Shown here one piece after another: positions 48,252 through 57,418 of a stretch of 64,000 bases of DNA. Location: the NCBI GenBank assembly GCA_947475545.1, contig CANJLL010000009.1, forward strand, positions 37,176-101,175, read 5' to 3'. Source of the DNA: Chloroflexota bacterium. Its GTDB lineage: Bacteria; Chloroflexota; Limnocylindria; Limnocylindrales; CSP1-4. The notes beneath the pieces were generated by a model, which was given only the letters and a program-made list of their open reading frames with translations, was not told where the DNA came from and made no database searches. The position numbers and the translations under genes are program-made. Within the stretch, counting starts at the first letter, position 1. The number at the start of each line of letters is the position of its first letter.

Positions 48252-48922
48252 GCGTCCTCCCGCTTCCAGAGGGTGATTGGCCCATACGCCGAGACCCGGT
48301 CGTACGACTCAAGGAACTGCATGAGCAGCGAGACGAGCGGGACCAGCTGGAACTCTCCCAGCAGCATCTCGCAGCCTTCCTTGAGGTTGCCCAGGCACGG
48401 GTAGCTGCCCTGGACGTGCGGGTGGTCCCAACCGGTGGCCCAGCTGGTGTTGTTGAGGTTGACGACCTTGATCCCGAAGTCCAGGCCAAGCTCCAGCGCG
48501 AACTCGCCGATCCGGTAGCGGTGGCTCTCGTAGTCGATGAAGATCGTGTCGGTCAGGACGCGGATCAGGCTGCCGACCGCCTCGACGCGGCGGACGCCGG
48601 GCAGCGCCATGATCTCGTCGAAGTCGCGCTCGAAGCGGGCACGCTCCTCGGCGGCCTCTTCCTCCAGCCCGGCCAGCTTCTTGCGGCCGGCATGCAGCTC
48701 GCGGCTGAGCATCCGCAGCTCCGCGGAGACGCGGGTCAGCTCTGCGCGCCGGGTCTCCATCTGGTCGCGCAGGCGGACGCGCTCGCGCTCGACGTCGTGC
48801 AGGCAGGCGGCGACGTAGGCGGCCCGCATCTCGGCTGCGCTTGCGGCATCCACCGCCCCGGCTGGGTCGGCGGCCTCGACCTGGGGCTTGCCGGGGACGC
48901 CGGCGTTACTGGGAACGCTCAT
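48248..48922 (-). CDS. Prokaryotic E2-like (UBC-fold) protein with N-terminal coiled coil
   Basis: Coiled-coil heptads then HRYRIGEFALELGLDFGIKVVNLNN..WDHPHVQGSYPCLGNLKEGCEMLL; E2-like HPxV..CLxNL signature; ATGA overlap with JAMM gene. Confidence 0.7.
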   Translation of the reverse strand: MSVPSNAGVPGKPQVEAADPAGAVDAASAAEMRAAYVAACLHDVERERVRLRDQMETRRAELTRVSAELRMLSRELHAGRKKLAGLEEEAAEERARFERDFDEIMALPGVRRVEAVGSLIRVLTDTIFIDYESHRYRIGEFALELGLDFGIKVVNLNNTSWATGWDHPHVQGSYPCLGNLKEGCEMLLGEFQLVPLVSLLMQFLESYDRVSAYGPITLWKREDA

Positions 48923-49038
48923 GGCATGGACCTTCCCGGGAGGGTCTGCATCACGCTGTCACCCACTTGTCCGGCACCGCCGGATTCTCTCACCGTGTCG
49001 CCCGATTGTAGGGGCGCATCACCCTGTATGCTCGGCCG

Positions 49039-49701
49039 ATGATCGACTATTGGCGCCAGCTCGACATCGTCTCCCCGTCCGACCTCGACTTCGACGTCAA
49101 CCTCGTCGGGGTCGGTGGCCTGGGCTCGCCGATCGCCATGGCCCTCGTGAAGATGGGCTGTCCCCGGATCACGTTCTTCGACGACGACACGGTTGAGCCG
49201 CACAACCTGCCCAACCAGCTCTACCGGATGGCCGACATCGGCCTGCCCAAGGTGGAGGCCCTGGCCAGGATCCTGCGGGAGTACGTGGACGCGGAGATCA
49301 CGCCCATCAACGAGCGGGTCACCAAGCGAACGTTCAGCGGGATCGTGATCTCGGCGGTCGACAGCATGTCGGCCCGCCGGGCGATCTGGGAGAACTGCGT
49401 TCGGTACAAGGCCGGCGTCAAGCTGTATGTCGACGCGCGGATGGGCGGCGAGGTGGGCCGGGTCCTGACCGTCTCACCCACCAACCCGATAGGCGTCTCC
49501 GCGTACGAGGCCACCCTCTTCAGCGATGCCGAGGGCTCGCAGGAGCTGTGCACGGCGCAGGCCACCATCTACTCCACGTTCGGCATCGCGTCGCTGGTGG
49601 CCAACCAGGTCAAGCGCTTCGGCCGGGGCGAGTCGCAGACGTACGAGCACATCATCGACTTCTCCACGTCAATGCTCCTCACCGCCGAGGACCCCGAGTA
49701 G
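49039..49701 (+). CDS. ThiF/E1-like adenylating enzyme
   Basis: VNLVGVGGLGSPIAMALVKMGCPRITFFDDDTVEPHNLPNQLYRMADIGLPKVEAL, VISAVDSMSARR, candidate catalytic Cys in ELCTAQ. Confidence 0.9.
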   Translation: MIDYWRQLDIVSPSDLDFDVNLVGVGGLGSPIAMALVKMGCPRITFFDDDTVEPHNLPNQLYRMADIGLPKVEALARILREYVDAEITPINERVTKRTFSGIVISAVDSMSARRAIWENCVRYKAGVKLYVDARMGGEVGRVLTVSPTNPIGVSAYEATLFSDAEGSQELCTAQATIYSTFGIASLVANQVKRFGRGESQTYEHIIDFSTSMLLTAEDPE

Positions 49702-49720
49702 CCGTTCCCGTGGAGCCACG

Positions 49721-50698
49721 ATGAGCCTGCCCGTCGCCGTCTCGTTCGGGATTGCCGTCCCCCAGGAAGTGCGCGAGGGGCGGGAGCCCCTGCCCGACGT
49801 GGCCCGCTTCGCGCGCGCGGCCGAGCGCCTCGGCTATGACGGCCTCTGGGCGCTGGACCGGATACAGGGCCACCAGTCCGTGCTGGAGCCACTCGTCCTG
49901 CTCACCGCCGCCGCTGCCGTGACGCGTCGCATCCGGCTGGGGGTAGCGGTGATCATCCTGCCGCTCCGCTCGCCGGTGGAGCTGGCCCGAACCACGGCCT
50001 CGCTGGACCGGCTCTCGGGCGGGCGCCTGGACCTTGGCGTCGGCCTCGGTGTCGACCGCGAGCGGGTTGGGGCGGTGGGGCTGGACCCCGCCCGCCGGGC
50101 CGCGCGCATGACCGATTCGATCGCCGTCATCCGGGGCCTCTGGACGGGGGAGCGTGCCTCGGTGGACGGGGCGACCCTCTCGATCCGCGACTGGATGATC
50201 CGTCCCACACCTGCCCAGCGGCCGGGTCCCCCCATCTGGTTCGGCGGCCACCATCCCGGCGCGCTCCGGCGCGCGGTCGCCCTCGGCGACGGCTGGCTGG
50301 GGGCCGGCTCCGTCTCCATGGAGGACTTTGGCCGCGAGATCGCGTTCGTCCGGGAAGAACTGGCCCGGGCCGGGCGCCCGGAGGCCGGCTTTGGGCTGGG
50401 CAAGCGGCTCTACCTGGCGCTCGACGACCGGCGTGGCAGCCGTCGGCCCGCGCTCCGGCGCTGGCTGGCGGACCACTACCGCGATCCCGAGAAGGCGGAG
50501 AAGGTGGCGGCCATGGGGCCCGCGACCGCGATCGTCGACGCGGCCCTCCAGATCGTGGACCAGGGCGGGCGGCTGGTGATCTTCCACCCGGTCACGGACG
50601 AGGAGCGCCAGATGCGCGAGATCGCGGCCGAGGTGCTGCCAGCGATCCGGGCGGCGCTGGCGGTTCGCGGTTCGGCCGACGACGGCGGCCCCGGCTAG
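49721..50698 (+). CDS. LLM-class flavin/F420-dependent oxidoreductase
   Basis: FARAAERLGYDGLWALDRIQGHQSVLEPLVLLTAAAAVTRRIRLGVAVIILPLRSPVELARTTASLDRLSGGRLDLGVGLG. Confidence 0.88.
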   Translation: MSLPVAVSFGIAVPQEVREGREPLPDVARFARAAERLGYDGLWALDRIQGHQSVLEPLVLLTAAAAVTRRIRLGVAVIILPLRSPVELARTTASLDRLSGGRLDLGVGLGVDRERVGAVGLDPARRAARMTDSIAVIRGLWTGERASVDGATLSIRDWMIRPTPAQRPGPPIWFGGHHPGALRRAVALGDGWLGAGSVSMEDFGREIAFVREELARAGRPEAGFGLGKRLYLALDDRRGSRRPALRRWLADHYRDPEKAEKVAAMGPATAIVDAALQIVDQGGRLVIFHPVTDEERQMREIAAEVLPAIRAALAVRGSADDGGPG

Positions 50699-50743
50699 GT
50701 TCGCCCCGGGCGTCCCCACGAGTCTCCGGGCGCCGGGCGCCCG

Positions 50744-51856
50744 TTACCGCCCCGGGCGTCCCCACGAGTCTCCGGGCGCCTTGGGCAGCCGGTAGCGGTG
50801 CGCCGGCGTGCGGCGCTCGACCTGGATGGCCGCCAGCTCAGTCCGCGCCCGGTCCCAGCGCTCCAGCAGCGTGTCCTCGCCGTCGTAGTCAAACGTGTCG
50901 TCCACCTGGGCATCCCATTCGGCCGCGCACGCCGCCCGGTTGTCGCGCAGCCAGCGGACGGTGCGCCCGATCGCCTCATCAGTGGGCACGGTCTCGGCGT
51001 AGCCCAGCGCCCGGATGGGCTCGTCGTCGGCCAGGTTGTGGCCCGGGCTTCGGCCCCAGAGGTAGTGCGCGGGCGTCGCCAGCTCGTACGGCAGGTCCAC
51101 CAGCTCCAGGTCGCGGCCCGCCTCGACGCCCAGCGCCCGACAGATTGCCTCGATCCGCTGGCGGATCGTGTACAGCGGCCGTTCGCCGACGGCCAGGAAG
51201 CGGCCCGCGGTCTCGGCCGGCCGGTCCACGACCAGCAGCACGGCCGCCGCCGCGTGGTCCACGTACAGCCGCTGCTGCAGCTTCAGCCCGCCGTCCGCGA
51301 TGACCAGGCGCCGCCGACCGTCGAGGATTCGGCGGACCACGCTCCACTCCTCGGGCGCCACCTGGCGTGGGCCGTACAGGATCGCGTAGCCCAGCAGCGT
51401 GGCCGCGTAGTCGCCGGCCGCGTGGTGTGCCATCAGGTGGTCCGCGGCCGCCTGGACCCGGGCCAGCAGCCCGGCCGAGGTCGGATCCGGCGGGATGCGG
51501 TCCGCGTCCGCGACCAGCACGGGGCGGCCCATCGGCCCCCAGCGCGGGTCCCGGGGTCCGGCCAGCGCGGCCGTGGTGCCCACCGCGATCAGGCGCCCCG
51601 TGCGGCCGGCCATGACGTCCGAGGTCTCACGGAGCCGCCCGTACATCGCGAGCACCGTGTCAAAGGTCCGATTCCCCAGCGCCGCCTCCAGCGTCGTTGC
51701 GAAGTGGACGTCGCCGTGGAGGTGCTCCACCGCGTCGGGTAGCTCCACCTCGTGCTGGCCGCCGTGGAGCACGGTCACCCGGTGACCGCGGGCCAGCAGG
51801 CCATCGATGATCAGCGGCCCGGTGGGGCCGGTGCCGCCCAGGACCAGGATCCTCAC
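50744..51856 (-). CDS. NAD-dependent epimerase/dehydratase family protein
   Basis: VRILVLGGTGPTGPLIIDGLLARGHRVTVLHGG; extended SDR. Confidence 0.85.
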   Translation of the reverse strand: MRILVLGGTGPTGPLIIDGLLARGHRVTVLHGGQHEVELPDAVEHLHGDVHFATTLEAALGNRTFDTVLAMYGRLRETSDVMAGRTGRLIAVGTTAALAGPRDPRWGPMGRPVLVADADRIPPDPTSAGLLARVQAAADHLMAHHAAGDYAATLLGYAILYGPRQVAPEEWSVVRRILDGRRRLVIADGGLKLQQRLYVDHAAAAVLLVVDRPAETAGRFLAVGERPLYTIRQRIEAICRALGVEAGRDLELVDLPYELATPAHYLWGRSPGHNLADDEPIRALGYAETVPTDEAIGRTVRWLRDNRAACAAEWDAQVDDTFDYDGEDTLLERWDRARTELAAIQVERRTPAHRYRLPKAPGDSWGRPGR

Positions 51857-51902
51857 TGCGCTCCTCCAGGGGGTGGTGCGGCCGGAAACGGCGAGGTCCG
51901 CA

Positions 51903-52781
51903 TCACAGCGAGTCCAGCGCCCGGCCCCAGTGGAGCACGCGGACCGCGACCAGCACCCCGGCCGCGGCCAGCACCAGGATGGCGGCGGCGGCGATCGAGA
52001 GGTCCAGGTCGCCGCCCTCGAACTGGCCGTAGACGACCAGCGGGAGGGTCTGCGTCCGGCCCTCCAGGCTGCCCGCGAACATGATCGTGGCGCCGAACTC
52101 GCCAAGCGACCGGGCCCAGCTCATGACGATGCCCGCGGCCAGCGCCCGGCCGGCGAGCGGGACCGTGATGTGCCGGAAGACCTGCGACTCTGATGCTCCG
52201 TCGACGCGCGCGGCGTCTTCCAGGTCACGGTCCACGCCGGCCAGCCCCGTCCGGGCCGACCGCACGAAGAACGGTGCCGAGACGAAGACCTGGGCGATGA
52301 TGACCGCGACGGTGGTGAACGGGATCTCGATCCCGAGGGCCGTCAGCGGCTCGCCCAGGAACCCGCGTCGGCCCAGCACCAGGAGGAGCGCGAGCCCCGC
52401 CACGGAGGGCGGCAGCACGATGGGCAGGTCCACGATCGCCTCGATCAGCCCCTGGCCGCGGAACCGCTGGCGGGCCAGCACTACGGCCAGCGGGAGCCCC
52501 AACCCGACGGCGATGACCAGGCTGATCGCCGTGGTCGCCAGGCTCAGGCGCAGGCCCTCGACGACCGCCGGCGAAGCGAGCGCTCGCCCCAGCGAGCCGT
52601 CCAGCACGGCCCGCCCGACGAGCACCACCACGGGCAGCGCGAGGAACAGGCCAGCGAACCCGGCCATCGCCAGGAGCGCCCAGTCCCCGGGGCCACGCCG
52701 TCGGGCACGCATGGGCACGCGGCGGGTGGACCCCGCGCCCACCCGCGCCGGGCTCTCGTCCAGGCGCCCCACCACGCTCAT
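51903..52781 (-). CDS. modB: Molybdate ABC transporter permease ModB
   Basis: VARSLGEFGATIMFAGS-type motif (SWARSLGEFGATIMFAGSLEGRTQTLPL). Confidence 0.92.
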   Translation of the reverse strand: MSVVGRLDESPARVGAGSTRRVPMRARRRGPGDWALLAMAGFAGLFLALPVVVLVGRAVLDGSLGRALASPAVVEGLRLSLATTAISLVIAVGLGLPLAVVLARQRFRGQGLIEAIVDLPIVLPPSVAGLALLLVLGRRGFLGEPLTALGIEIPFTTVAVIIAQVFVSAPFFVRSARTGLAGVDRDLEDAARVDGASESQVFRHITVPLAGRALAAGIVMSWARSLGEFGATIMFAGSLEGRTQTLPLVVYGQFEGGDLDLSIAAAAILVLAAAGVLVAVRVLHWGRALDSL

Positions 52782-53596
52782 GGTGGCGGCCGGAAGCCGA
52801 AGCCGGCGAGGACGGCCTGCCCGTCCTTTCCGGCGAACCAGGCGAGGAACGCCGCGCCGGCCGCGACATTCCGGGATGCCCTGACCACGACGCCGCTGTA
52901 AGTGGCCGGAATGTTGGCCCGCTCCGGGACCACGATCGGCCGCACCCTCGTCGAGGCCAGCGCGTCGGTGGCGTAGACGATGCCCGCGTCGCCCTCGCCC
53001 AGCCCGACCTTGGTCACGACCGCGGTCACGTTGGCCTCCTTCGACACGATATTCGCCGCGTACCTTGCCGCGTAGTCCGTGGGATAGCCGGGCTGCGTGC
53101 CAAGGTTGGTGATCAGCTGGGCAGCGTACCGGGCCACCGGCACCGTGTCACCGCAGGCGATGACCTTGATGCCGGCCCGGGCGAGGTCCATGGGGTCCCT
53201 GATCCCGGCCGGGTTCGCCGCGGGGACCACGATCGTGAGGAGATTGCCGGCAACGATGGTCGCGCCTCCCGAGGTCAGGTCCCTGTCGACCAGCCGCTGG
53301 GTGTTGGTGGTGTCGGCCGACAGGAACACGTCCGCGGGCGCGCCCTGCTCGATCTTGGTCGCCAGCGCCGACGACGAGTCCGTTGAGACGGTCACCGTGG
53401 TGCCGGGGTTGGTGGCTTCGTAGACGGCCTTCACCTTCACCAGCGCGGCGATCAATGAGGAGGCTGCATAGACCGTCAGGCTGGCGGCTGGACCCGTGGC
53501 GGGCACCGGGGTGGCCGGCACCGGGGTGGCGGCCGCTGCGCAGGCGGCGACGATCAGCGCGACGGCGAGCGACAGCGGCGTGAGCCTGGACCGCAC
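52778..53596 (-). CDS. modA: Molybdate ABC transporter substrate-binding protein ModA
   Basis: LTVYAASSLIAALVKVKAVYEATNPGTTVTVSTDSSSALATKIEQGAPADVFLSAD. Confidence 0.92.
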   Translation of the reverse strand: MRSRLTPLSLAVALIVAACAAAATPVPATPVPATGPAASLTVYAASSLIAALVKVKAVYEATNPGTTVTVSTDSSSALATKIEQGAPADVFLSADTTNTQRLVDRDLTSGGATIVAGNLLTIVVPAANPAGIRDPMDLARAGIKVIACGDTVPVARYAAQLITNLGTQPGYPTDYAARYAANIVSKEANVTAVVTKVGLGEGDAGIVYATDALASTRVRPIVVPERANIPATYSGVVVRASRNVAAGAAFLAWFAGKDGQAVLAGFGFRPPP

Positions 53597-53633
53597 TGGG
53601 CCGTGATCCTCCGTTTGGTGCCGGGAGCGGCAC

Positions 53634-53665
53634 TATAGCGAGGAATACTAGGCCAGATATAGCGA
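53634..53665 (-). promoter_or_regulatory. Candidate molybdate-responsive operator upstream of modA
   Basis: Two direct TATAGCGA (TCGCTATA on coding strand) repeats 24 bp apart, 38-69 bp upstream of modA. Confidence 0.4.
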
Positions 53666-53958
53666 CAATACCTGTAGATTGGTCAGGGTTACCGTAGGAA
53701 CACCAGCCGATCAGGAGCGCGCTGCGCCCGGTCCGTCCCCCCGGCTGCAGCCCGCCGTCGCGCAGACCGCCAGGTGGGACGAGTGGCGGCAGGGTGGCCC
53801 GGACGATATGCCAGGAACTGTGTAGTACTTTGGGGGCATTGGACCCACGCGAAGAATCGCCGCTGGCGGTCGGGTCCGCCTCCCCTAGCGTGGGGACATG
53901 GCACCGGAGCCGGGAATTCCCCTCCCGGACGTGGGGCCTGACTGACGGGGAACCGCTG

Positions 53959-54393
53959 ATGCGGTCACGCTGGGTGCACGGCCGACCGACGATTGCAGCA
54001 AGGCGAGCAGCCCTTGCCCTCGCCGCCGCCGCGCTCGCGGTGATGGGCCTCACCAGCGGGATCCTCGCCATGGACGAGGTCGCGTTGCAGGGCTGCGACG
54101 AAGCCGTCGATGCCTCCTTTGCGACGGCCTACGACTCGTTCTCGGGGGCCTACCTCGTCGAGGCTGTCATCATCTCCGGCGTGACCGCCACGTGCGACGG
54201 GATGACGTTCTCGGTCACCCTCGCCGACGGGACCAACGCGATGCTGGGCCACGCCACCTACATCGATCCGGCCGGCCCCGACGGCCAGGTCGACCCGCTC
54301 CTGGGCAACCGCCAGGTGGTCCGGCTGGACATGACCGGCCAACGGGTCCGGGCCAGCGCCGTGGTCCTGGTCGCGGCCCAGATCGCCAGCTGA
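53959..54393 (+). CDS. Hypothetical secreted protein
   Basis: Signal-like RRAALALAAAALAVMGLTSGILA; 144 aa. Confidence 0.6.
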   Translation: MRSRWVHGRPTIAARRAALALAAAALAVMGLTSGILAMDEVALQGCDEAVDASFATAYDSFSGAYLVEAVIISGVTATCDGMTFSVTLADGTNAMLGHATYIDPAGPDGQVDPLLGNRQVVRLDMTGQRVRASAVVLVAAQIAS

Positions 54394-54438
54394 CGGGCGC
54401 ACCGGCAGGCCGCCGGTCATCTTCGAAGCCTGGACAGC

Positions 54439-54471
54439 CGAACGCCCCCGCCACAAGGGCCGGGGCGTTCG
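54439..54471. terminator. Bidirectional terminator
   Basis: CGAACGCCCC / GGGGCGTTCG stem between convergent genes. Confidence 0.6.
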
Positions 54472-54554
54472 ATGCTGGTTCGGATTGCTTCTGCGCCGGT
54501 CAGGCGCCCGCCCGACTGGCACCCCAGGTTCGGGGCTGGTAACGCCGCAGAGGG

Positions 54555-56360
54555 CTAGTAGCGCCGCCGCTGGCAGATGACGTCGACGAGCGCGGGCTTG
54601 CCGGTCTCCTTGATGTAGGCGACCGCACGCGCGAGCGCCTCGCGCACCTGCGACGGGTCTTCGATGGGGCCCTCGGCATGGACGCCCAGCGAGCGGGCGA
54701 GCCCCGCGAAGTCCGGGGCCGGATCGTCGATCCGGATGCCGATCGTCTTGCGCTCCGGGTCGCGGTTGCGGCCCAGGGCCATCGACTCCTGGTGCAGCTC
54801 GTCGTTGAAGTACGAGCGGTTGTTGTACATGACCACGAGCATCGGGATCTCGTGGTGGGCCGCCGTCCAGAGGCCGGCCGGCGTGAAGAGCATGTCGCCG
54901 TCGGGCTGGATGTCGATCACCAGCCTGCCGCTGCCCTTGTGGGCGAGCGCCGCCCCGATCGCGATGCCCAGGCCGTAGCCGAGGCCGCTGGTCCGGACGA
55001 ACTGGTAGGGCTTCTCCCACTGCCAGAGCCGCTTGATCCAGCCATCGAGGCCGGTGTTGGCGATGACCCAATCCTCGTCCTTCACCACCTCGCCCAGCTC
55101 GTGGGCCAGCCAGGCCGGGGTGAGCGGGCTCTCGGGGGCCTGCGATTGCGCCTCCACGAGCCACGCGGCGCGGGTCTTGTCGTGGAGGGCCTTGAGCTCG
55201 GCGGTGCGAGCGGCGACACGTGCCTTGATGTCCTCGCGCCCGGCGACCAGCTCGCGGCAGAGCTCGAGGAGCTGCGGCACGGCCAAGGTGACGTCTGCGG
55301 TGATCGACAGGTCCGCCGGCAGGAGCATGCCGTAGTCCTGCGACCAGCTGCGCCAGCGGAGGTGGCGGAGCGAGATGTCGATGTACTTGCAGCCCTCGGG
55401 GAGGTTGAGCTTCACGAACTCGTCATCGCGCGCCTGGGCGTGATGGTCGTAGGTCGTGATCATCGGGCTGATGTCGAAGACTTCGAGGTTGATCAACAGG
55501 TCGGCGACCTGCTGGACCGCCTTCTCGTTGCCCATCATGTCGAGCGGATGGGTGGCGGGGAAGCTGAGGATCGAGCCGCGGTTGGGGACCGGGTTGATGA
55601 TCGCGATACCCAGCAGGTCGGCCAGGTCGATGAGGGCCTGGAACGCGATGGGGTCGTCGCCGATCCGGTCGGCCACGATCACCGGCCGCTCCGCGGCGAC
55701 CAGCATCTCGGCGGCGGCGCGCAGGGCCGCCGGGTCGCCGCCCTGGCGGCTGGGCGGCTGCATCCGGGTCAGGTCCGGGATCTGGACTTTCATGTCGCCC
55801 AGGGGCATCTCCTGGACGTCGGCATCGAAGCACAGGTAGACGGGGCCCTGGGGGCCGGTCATGGCGAGTTGGTAGCCGCGGATGACGCTCTCGATCGCCG
55901 CGGGGACGGAGCTGGGCTGGTCGTCCCACTTGACGAAGTCGCGGACCGCGTTGCCCTGGACCAGCGCCGTGTGGATCCAGTCGATCCACGGCCGCCGCTT
56001 CTCGGTGGCGACCGGGCCGGTCCCACCCATGATCATGACCGGGGCCTGGTCGAGGTAGGCGCCGTAGATGGCGTTGGTGGCATGGAGCAGGCCCACGATG
56101 TCGTGGACCATCGCGACGCCCAGCTTGCCGCTGGCCTTGGCGTAGCCGTGGGCGATGGCGACGGCCAGCTCCTCATGGTTCACGAGGATGAACTGGGGAT
56201 CCTGGTCCCCGCCGTAGTTGACGACCGAATCGTGCAGCCCGCGGAACGTGGCGCCCGGGTTGAGGGCGGCGTACTTGACGCCCAGCGCCTTGAGGACATC
56301 GATGACGACGTCGGACCCGTATTCGGGCTTGCGATCGCCGAGCGGCGGCTTGTTGCTCAT
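54555..56360 (-). CDS. Thiamine-pyrophosphate-dependent enzyme (acetolactate synthase-like)
   Basis: VNHEELAVAIAHGYAKASGKLGVAMVHD; TPP region DGDMLFTPAGLWTAAHHEIPMLVVMYNNRSYFN. Confidence 0.9.
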   Translation of the reverse strand: MSNKPPLGDRKPEYGSDVVIDVLKALGVKYAALNPGATFRGLHDSVVNYGGDQDPQFILVNHEELAVAIAHGYAKASGKLGVAMVHDIVGLLHATNAIYGAYLDQAPVMIMGGTGPVATEKRRPWIDWIHTALVQGNAVRDFVKWDDQPSSVPAAIESVIRGYQLAMTGPQGPVYLCFDADVQEMPLGDMKVQIPDLTRMQPPSRQGGDPAALRAAAEMLVAAERPVIVADRIGDDPIAFQALIDLADLLGIAIINPVPNRGSILSFPATHPLDMMGNEKAVQQVADLLINLEVFDISPMITTYDHHAQARDDEFVKLNLPEGCKYIDISLRHLRWRSWSQDYGMLLPADLSITADVTLAVPQLLELCRELVAGREDIKARVAARTAELKALHDKTRAAWLVEAQSQAPESPLTPAWLAHELGEVVKDEDWVIANTGLDGWIKRLWQWEKPYQFVRTSGLGYGLGIAIGAALAHKGSGRLVIDIQPDGDMLFTPAGLWTAAHHEIPMLVVMYNNRSYFNDELHQESMALGRNRDPERKTIGIRIDDPAPDFAGLARSLGVHAEGPIEDPSQVREALARAVAYIKETGKPALVDVICQRRRY

Positions 56361-56459
56361 GACCCCTCCTTCGCAAAGTCCACGGATCGTAGCAATGTGG
56401 GTCCCGGTCTGTTACCCGCATGGGCGGCCATCGAGGGCGCCCGCCCGGGTGCATGCCCG

Positions 56460-57323
56460 TCAGGCGCGCGGTCGCTCCGTGTCCCACCAGATCAGCGCCC
56501 CGCCGCCCTCTACCGGCCACGCCAGCGGTCCAGCATCGCCGTTGGCAGGGCGTGTCAGCCGGCGTTCGAGGAGCGCCCGCAGGTACGCGTCGTGCGTGGT
56601 CAGCGCACCCAGCCCCAGATGGCGCTTGATCCGCCCCAGTGCGTCCTCGAGGGTGGCGCTGGTGCGTGGCTCCAGTTGGCTGCCCGGATCCACGCGGACG
56701 TTGGCGGCGATCCCCATCTGGAGCAGCACGTTGTAGCCGACCACGAAGTTGGGGCTGTCGAACTCGTGGCCCCAGGCGTGGCGGGCGGCCTCGGCCAGCA
56801 GCCCACCGGGGGTCGGCAGCCGAACGACCAGGAAGCAGCGTCGTCGCGTGACGGCGACCATCCGGCGGATGAAGCCGGGCAGGTCGGCGATGCCGTACAT
56901 CGAGTGGGCCGCGAACGTCACGTCGTGGCGCTCCACCTCGACCTCGGGCCAGCGGCCCTCGATCACCCGGATCGCCGCGCCCGCGGCGCCGGCCGCGGTC
57001 ACGTTCTCGCGCAGGACCGCGGTCATGGACGGCGACGCATCGAGCGCCGTGACGCTGCCCGCCTTCGTCGCGAACACGAGCGCCCAGGCGCCGGTCCCGG
57101 CGCCGATATCGAGGATGCTCTCGCCCGGCTCGATCAGGTCGAGCACGGCCTGCTGGCGCGAGCCGATGCCCCGCGGGCGCGAGCGAGCCATCGAATCGAA
57201 CTCACGCGCACGCCCGGCCCACCGGTCCGCCGTGGCGGCTGGCGCATCCGACTCCGGGCGGCCCGCCAGCCGCGCCTCGACGATCTGGCGCCAGAGAAGG
57301 GCCCAGTCGGTCACGTGCTCCAT
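56460..57323 (-). CDS. SAM-dependent methyltransferase
   Basis: SILDIGAGTGAWALVFATKAGSVTALDASPSM. Confidence 0.88.
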   Translation of the reverse strand: MEHVTDWALLWRQIVEARLAGRPESDAPAATADRWAGRAREFDSMARSRPRGIGSRQQAVLDLIEPGESILDIGAGTGAWALVFATKAGSVTALDASPSMTAVLRENVTAAGAAGAAIRVIEGRWPEVEVERHDVTFAAHSMYGIADLPGFIRRMVAVTRRRCFLVVRLPTPGGLLAEAARHAWGHEFDSPNFVVGYNVLLQMGIAANVRVDPGSQLEPRTSATLEDALGRIKRHLGLGALTTHDAYLRALLERRLTRPANGDAGPLAWPVEGGGALIWWDTERPRA

Positions 57324-57418
57324 GCGCGCAGGATGCCACCCTTGGCCGACACGCGTGGCTCCCCGCTGGCGGCCCCGGCGAGTCGTGGCCTCGGCCCGGC
57401 CGACGCTAGACTCATGGA

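Noticed and set aside
46026-49701. CBASS/Bil-type antiviral defence interpretation of the Ubl cassette
   Set aside because: No cyclase/dinucleotide synthase, effector nuclease, transmembrane effector or other defence gene is visible nearby; metabolic context fits better, though not excluded.
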